From Ailanthus altissimus (lineage: Eukaryota > Streptophyta > Magnoliopsida > Sapindales > Simaroubaceae): a stretch of DNA of 64,000 nucleotides. The notes beneath the pieces were generated by a model. The model made no database searches and was not told where the DNA came from. It saw only the letters and a list, made by a program, of their open reading frames with translations. The stretch spans positions 36,454,501 through 36,518,500 of the forward strand of contig OX327684.1 of NCBI GenBank assembly GCA_946807835.1. Direction: 5' to 3'. This document shows positions 59,005-64,000 of this stretch, piece after piece. How positions within the stretch are numbered: position 1 is the stretch's first letter; every line of letters begins with the position of its first letter. Made by a program: the position numbers and the translations under genes.

Positions 59005-59335
59005 ATGGGTGGGCAATTTTGGGTTTGGGTTGTCGAGGGTCGGGACTAATTAGGTTGAAATTTTTTTATTTTTTAAATTATTTTAAAACGACATAGTTTT
59101 GATTCGAGTTTGGGATGAATCGGATCGGGTTGAAATAATTCAGGACGATTCTGGTTAGGTTTAGAACGGGTCAGAAATTTTTTAAACCCGACTTATCTCG
59201 TTTGGGTATGAGAATTTTTCAAACTCAATTTATTTCGTTCGGAATAAAAAATTTTATCCTAAATTAATTCTCATTGTCATTTTAATTTAAAATTTTGAGA
59301 TGAAACGAGTTCAAAAATAAAATGTCCACACCTAA
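59005..59335. repeat. G-rich TIR repeat, second copy
   Basis: Left end ATGGGTGGGCAATTTTGGG and right end, on the complement, TTAGGTGTGGACATTTTATT. The interior starts with a GTTTGGGTTGTCGAGGGTCGG stretch and later ACGATTCTGG-type repeats, like 12704-13214 (AAACGACATAGTTTTGATTC is shared with about 12868). Confidence 0.6.
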
Positions 59336-60054
59336 GTCAACTTTTTGTCAACAAGCTGTGAGACCTAGCAAACGCAGACTATTGATGAAAATTATTGTAT
59401 TTATTATAACAGTGTGTGGGCCTCTGGTCTCTTTTTGGCTCCTTATGTTTATGGTTATTTCTCTCCCTTCTTTCAAAGGATCTCTTTTCCATTTAGGTTA
59501 ATCTACTCTTATATCATAAAGGAATTGGATAGGCATACATCAATAAGTTAATTATCTTTAGGCCCTCTGTTTAATCAAAAGCTCCGTTGTTGTATCCTTA
59601 ATTCTCTTCATTTAGTGGATTCAATAACTTAAAAAAAAAAAACTCACCATCAACCCTAGTGGTACAATTAAGTCCTTACTGCTGGTACGGAGAAGATTTT
59701 GCAAAGAGATTGTGATCTTTTTTAAATTAAGTTTTATTTAAATAAATATAAATATATGATTGATGATTAATAAAAAAATAAATTTTGATTACTTATAACT
59801 AATATAATGTGTTAAAAAATATTTAAAAACTTTTTAAGTAAATTTAATCTAGAAAAGTATTTTAATTCAACGCAACATGCAACGAGGGGCACTAAATGCA
59901 ATTAGTAATAGCCTCTTGTTCTTTTTTTTTTTTTCCCTCTTCGTATTGAAAGCCATTTGTGATGTCAAATGAGATCCAAGATACAGATTTGACAAAATTG
60001 TAGATTTAACTTCTTGGGCGATCCCTTAGCTATCAGTTATGTTGATTTGGTAAT
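59336..60054. other. Intergenic stretch
   Basis: No gene; A-run and T-run near 59630 and 59920. Confidence 0.45.
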
Positions 60055-61240
60055 TGGGAAAGTATAATTTTATCTTAATGTTTTAAGTTAATTAATAATT
60101 TTATTTTGATTAAATTTAAAATATTTAATTTAATTTTAATTTGTTAATTTTTTTCATCAATTTTATTAGTGGAATGATAAAAATATAATCTAATTATATA
60201 AATAAATTACTCATTGAACACACAGTAAAATCTTACTCATTTATTGTCTTTTCAAACATATGACATAATCTCATCTATTAATTTAATTTAATATAATTTT
60301 AAAAATAAATTTTAACAATATGACACGTATCAAAATGAATCATTGAACACGTGGTAAAATTTTACACATTCATTGTCTTTTAAAACACGTGGTATAATCT
60401 CATCAATTAATTTAATTTAATATAATTTTAAAAATAAACTTTAACAATATGACACGTGTTAAAATATGATTAATACTTTTAGACACGTGTCATCATATAA
60501 TTAGTAAATTTTTTTATAATAATTTGTAAATAAATTAAATTATACAAAAAAAATTAAAAATAAAAACTGACATTGTCGTTGAAAAATAGCCGTTGGTCAC
60601 CGTTTTTTGACAACACGCCGACAATAAAAATTTATCAAATTTACATTATTGGGCTCCATTTTTCTTGATTTACACAATGGTGGAATCATTTTTGATTTAA
60701 AAAAAAGACCAGAAAATGGTCAAAATATAGGAGAGTGGCGTCAGCCACTATCGGCCCCCGCTAAACGGTGGGGCGGTGACTTGTACTGTCACTCTCCTCT
60801 ATTTTGGATCATTTTTTGATATTTTTTTTACAAAAAATGATTCCACCACTGTATAGATAAAAAAAAATAGAGTCCAATGATGTAAATTTAATAAATTTTT
60901 GTTGTTGGCGTGTCGCTGAAAAACGGTGGTCAACCGACTGTCGTTTTTAGGCGATAGTGCCAGTTTTATTTTTAATTTATTTTATTAATAATATAACCAA
61001 TTATACGATGACACGTGTTATTTGTAACAAATCATATAATAACACCTGTACATATATTTTATATATTTTTATATGTGTGTTATTATTAGGGGTAAAATGT
61101 AATAGTATATTAAATATAAATTTTTTATTTAAATTAATTATAAAAATTAACAATTTATAATAAAATTGAACATTTTAAATCTAATCAAAATAAAATTATT
61201 AATTAACCTAAAATATGAAAATAACATTATACTTACCCCA
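60055..61240. mobile_element. MULE-like long-TIR element, non-autonomous
   Basis: An 1186-bp element with long imperfect inverted arms. The left arm starts TGGGAAAGTATAAT; the complement of the right end is TGGGGTAAGTATAAT, and both continue with TTAATTAATAATTTTATTTT. The arms extend for several hundred bases and meet near a GC-rich centre at 60730-60790 (GGCGTCAGCCACTATCGGCC). Flanks are TTTGGTAAT (60046-60054) and TTTGATAAT (61241-61249), a 9-bp target duplication with one change, typical of Mutator-like elements. No transposase. A 128-bp tandem duplication occurs in the left arm (copies begin at 60211 and 60339). Confidence 0.8.
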
Positions 61241-61514
61241 TTTGATAATCGTAGCTCATCTTCTATCTGATCATCTTTGCATTGCAAAATTCAATACATA
61301 TATCTACAGAGCCCAAGTTTCAATTTTGACTTTTCATTCAAATACCAAGGCAACCTATGTTTATATCCTATCATTTACTGCTTTAAAACTTGTTTTTTTT
61401 TTTAATAAAAGACATTCATTAACAAGGATTAGAAAAATCTTAAATAAGAAATTTTTGATATGGTTTAAAAGTGAGTCATATCAAATAATATTAAAATGTA
61501 AACTTAAAGAGTAT
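61241..61514. other. Short AT-rich spacer
   Basis: No feature recognised. Confidence 0.4.
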
Positions 61515-62420
61515 TTAGCTAATGAGCCACCCTATTGAAAGAGCAGGAGCATAAATAACTTTAAAGGATTGAAAAGAATGTAAAAAATTTACAATATCTA
61601 ATAGAATAAGATCAAATTTAAAAATTGAATGAATCTTTAAAGTAATATCTTGAATAATAGATTGAGCATCTGATTCAAATTCAATAACCTGTAAATCCAT
61701 TTTCTTAGTAAGAATGAGACTTTTTTTAATAGCAAGAGCCTCTGCAATATGCACCGAGTAAAATGCATGGAGGGAAAAAGAAGTTAGGAGTAAAACCTCA
61801 CCATGAAAGTCCTGAATAACTATTTGTAGACTTGTTCGACCATTGTCTTTACACATAGCAACATCAAAGTTTATTTAAACACAGCCAATGCTAAGATGAC
61901 GCCAAACATATATAGAAGAATTAGGATTTATTAAAGTCGATGTATTAGCCTCTCGGTATTCATACACAATATGCTTGGACCAGTTAACAATATGAATAAC
62001 ATTCCCCTGATAATTATTGTGAATGGATTGGTTCATAACAAACCAAACTCTCCAAAGAATAACCAGAAAGAGCTCAAGATTATCATAAGACAATTGATCC
62101 ATGCAAGAGATGAAGAAATCCAACGTAGAGGTAAAGTGATTACAAAGAATACCTTGCATGAAGAACAAGCATCCCACACAAATTTTAAAAGCTTGCAAAG
62201 CCAAAGGGAATGGATGGAGTTCTCAACCTTAACACCATACTTAGGACAAAATTGGCCAATGAGGACACGATGACGCTAAAGGTTGACATAGGTTGGGATC
62301 CAATTATGAGCTGCCTTCCAAATAAAAGATTTTACCTTTTGCAGAATACCCAAGTGCTAAAGAAGCTTCCACCAAGAAGAGACCACTGAAGAACCCGAGC
62401 ATCCTGCAACCCCCTTCAAA
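61515..62420 (-). pseudogene. LINE ORF2 3' remnant (zf-RVT and RNase H)
   Basis: On the minus strand from about 62345 down: zf-RVT-like stretch (KVKSFIWKAAHNWIPTYVNL, H-X-RHRV, about 62340-62230) with stops, a WRVWFVMNQSIHNN spacer (about 62040), then an RNase H-like region of 113 codons without stops (61515-61856; EALAIKKSL, FESDAQSIIQDI). It is separate from the remnant at 42226-43400 but of the same general type. The broken zf-RVT part shows it is not a functional gene. Confidence 0.75.
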
Positions 62421-62829
62421 AAATAGGAAAGCTAGTATCCACTTTTAACCGAGGAATGGCCATGTTTGCCTTCTAATCTTCCAAGAAAAGGATCTCTTGA
62501 CAAGCTCAACATTCTATGCACCTGAAGCAATTTTTAACTCAGACATCAAAAGATGGTTAGGGAGTAAATGAGAGAATAAAGGTTTAAAAGAGTATGACAT
62601 AAGCAGCCATTGATTATAATAAACTGAAATAGATGTGTGAGTGTTAATAAACCTAGGGTGCATGCATATGGGTTTGTGTCTATCATTCAAATTTGCATAC
62701 GTATCACATACATATTAGTGCAACGAATGAACAAAAATCTAATTTTCTAATGATAAACACAAATAATTTTTACATATATCTCATAAATATAAATAATGTA
62801 GGGATTGAGAATTCATTATATTAACAAGC
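62421..62829. other. Intergenic stretch
   Basis: May include the 5'-ward continuation of the LINE remnant; otherwise nothing recognised. Confidence 0.35.
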
Positions 62830-64000
62830 CTTTGGATTTTCTTCAAATCGGAGAATCGTGTGAAGTGTTCTCGTTCACAATTCTAGTTTCTCAACTCGGT
62901 GGGCTTGGGGAAGCTAGAATAGCAACTTGATTCCGGCAATGATTTAACTCTTAAATCCTATGTTTAACTCTTAAGCACTTGGGCTAGTTAGAAAGAAGAG
63001 AAGAAGAAGTTCAACACTTAAAAACTTAAGGTTTCTCCCTCTCTTTCTCTTCTTTTTTTTTTTTGCCGAGTGATTCACCCTTGCAAAATTGCTCTTTTTA
63101 TTAGTTGTTTTATTTTTCCACCAACAAGCAACATATGTCCCATAAACATGGCAACACTTGCCATTTGTCTTTGTTTTTAATTATTTACAATAAACAATCA
63201 ATTAACAAGAACAAGAGAGGATGCACTCAGCCGGCCATATGGAGCTTATTAGAACAAATTGAGTTTGGCAAGCTTTGGTCTAACCATGCATGGTCTTTTT
63301 TTTTTAATCAATATTAAAACAAATCGAAACACATGCTTTTGTTACAATTGTTTACAATAAACAATTGATACGAGCTAACAATATATATGTGTGTGTGGCC
63401 GTGTAAAGCAATGCCAAATGAAGAAATAATTTCTTCATTTGCTTGCAACACACATCCTGGTCCTACCTTACTTACAAACTCATACATGTATGTTTTATTA
63501 TTTTTTTTAATCAATATTAAATACTACAAACATGTGTATTATTGTAATAAATAATACTTGTTTGAATTTAATAAAATAATAATATCATATATTATTATTA
63601 TTATTTTATTTAATAAATAATTTAATGAATAAAATAATTATCTTGCTTGTCCAAAAAGTAAGGTCATTTTAATAATTTTTAAGTCAAACAATGATAGGCC
63701 TATAATATGCCATATGTCAACACTAATTAGTCAACAATTATTGTTAACTAATTGATGTACTTAACTGTTTAAGTTTTAATACGTGTACAGCCCGAGGAAA
63801 ACAGAAGTAAATGTCCGGTCTGTTGGAATTTATTAGATTGAACTATTCAATCCAGTACGTTGCCCCAATGCACAACGGGTATACTTCATATTGTGAAACT
63901 TCCTAGGTCCACACCCGATCTGTCAAACGAAACTGTTCCATGAGTTCGAGATCGATGCCCTACGCACATATCATAGATATTACAAATTAGCGCATTAGAC
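62830..64000 (-). repeat. Dispersed repeat, right copy (cut by window edge)
   Basis: The complement of this stretch aligns with 1-1135: GTGTGGACCTAG (complement of about 63905-63916), CACAATATGAAGT (about 63890), GTACTGGATTGAATA (about 63850), CCTCGGG (about 63790) and TTAAGTACATCAATTA (about 63760) occur in the same order. It is A/T-rich in the same places as the left copy. See the left copy for class. Confidence 0.6.

Overview
The window looks like nuclear DNA of a dicot plant. It is very AT-rich and has long repeat-filled intergenic stretches. Two genes carry many short exons, there is a tandem array of intronless group IX AP2/ERF genes, and there are Ty1/copia elements whose primer sites match plant initiator Met-tRNA. 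The species cannot be fixed from sequence alone; a woody rosid is plausible, as inference only.

Left part (1-34.3 kb): an ERF cluster diluted by mobile DNA. Three intact ERF genes lie on the + strand: ERF-A at 7710-8327, ERF-B at 21061-21690 and ERF-C at 30931-31608. A fourth, decayed ERF copy is at 33755-34220. ERF-A and ERF-B share about 1 kb of upstream sequence, including an identical 18-mer. In ERF-B that region is split by two small TIR elements with target duplications, and ERF-A shows the matching empty sites. A 6.1-kb Ty1/copia element (24727-30859) ends 71 bp before the ERF-C start codon, so its 3' LTR now occupies the ERF-C promoter position. The likely old ERF-C promoter block sits on the far side at about 24.5 kb. 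Between the genes lie an eroded copia pol (1310-3661, - strand) and a deleted copia element (15480-18336, - strand) with a solo LTR nested in one of its LTRs. Several MITE-like repeats are also present.

Right part (36-59 kb): three conserved housekeeping or regulatory genes. COP9 signalosome subunit 7 is on the - strand with 9 coding exons (259 aa). A PP2A leucine carboxyl methyltransferase is on the + strand with 13 coding exons (321 aa) and one GC-AG intron. A DUF630/DUF632 protein is on the + strand with 4 coding exons (796 aa). I reconstructed all three exon by exon; every junction keeps phase. LINE ORF2 remnants, a minisatellite, a G-rich TIR repeat and a 1.2-kb MULE-like long-TIR element fill the gaps.

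The two ends of the window carry inverted copies of one dispersed repeat of about 1.1 kb.

No unknown multi-gene system was found. The strongest leads are the LTR placed as promoter of ERF-C, the Arg-to-Ser change at a DNA-contact position in the ERF-C AP2 domain, and a nested tandem expansion inside the copia integrase region.
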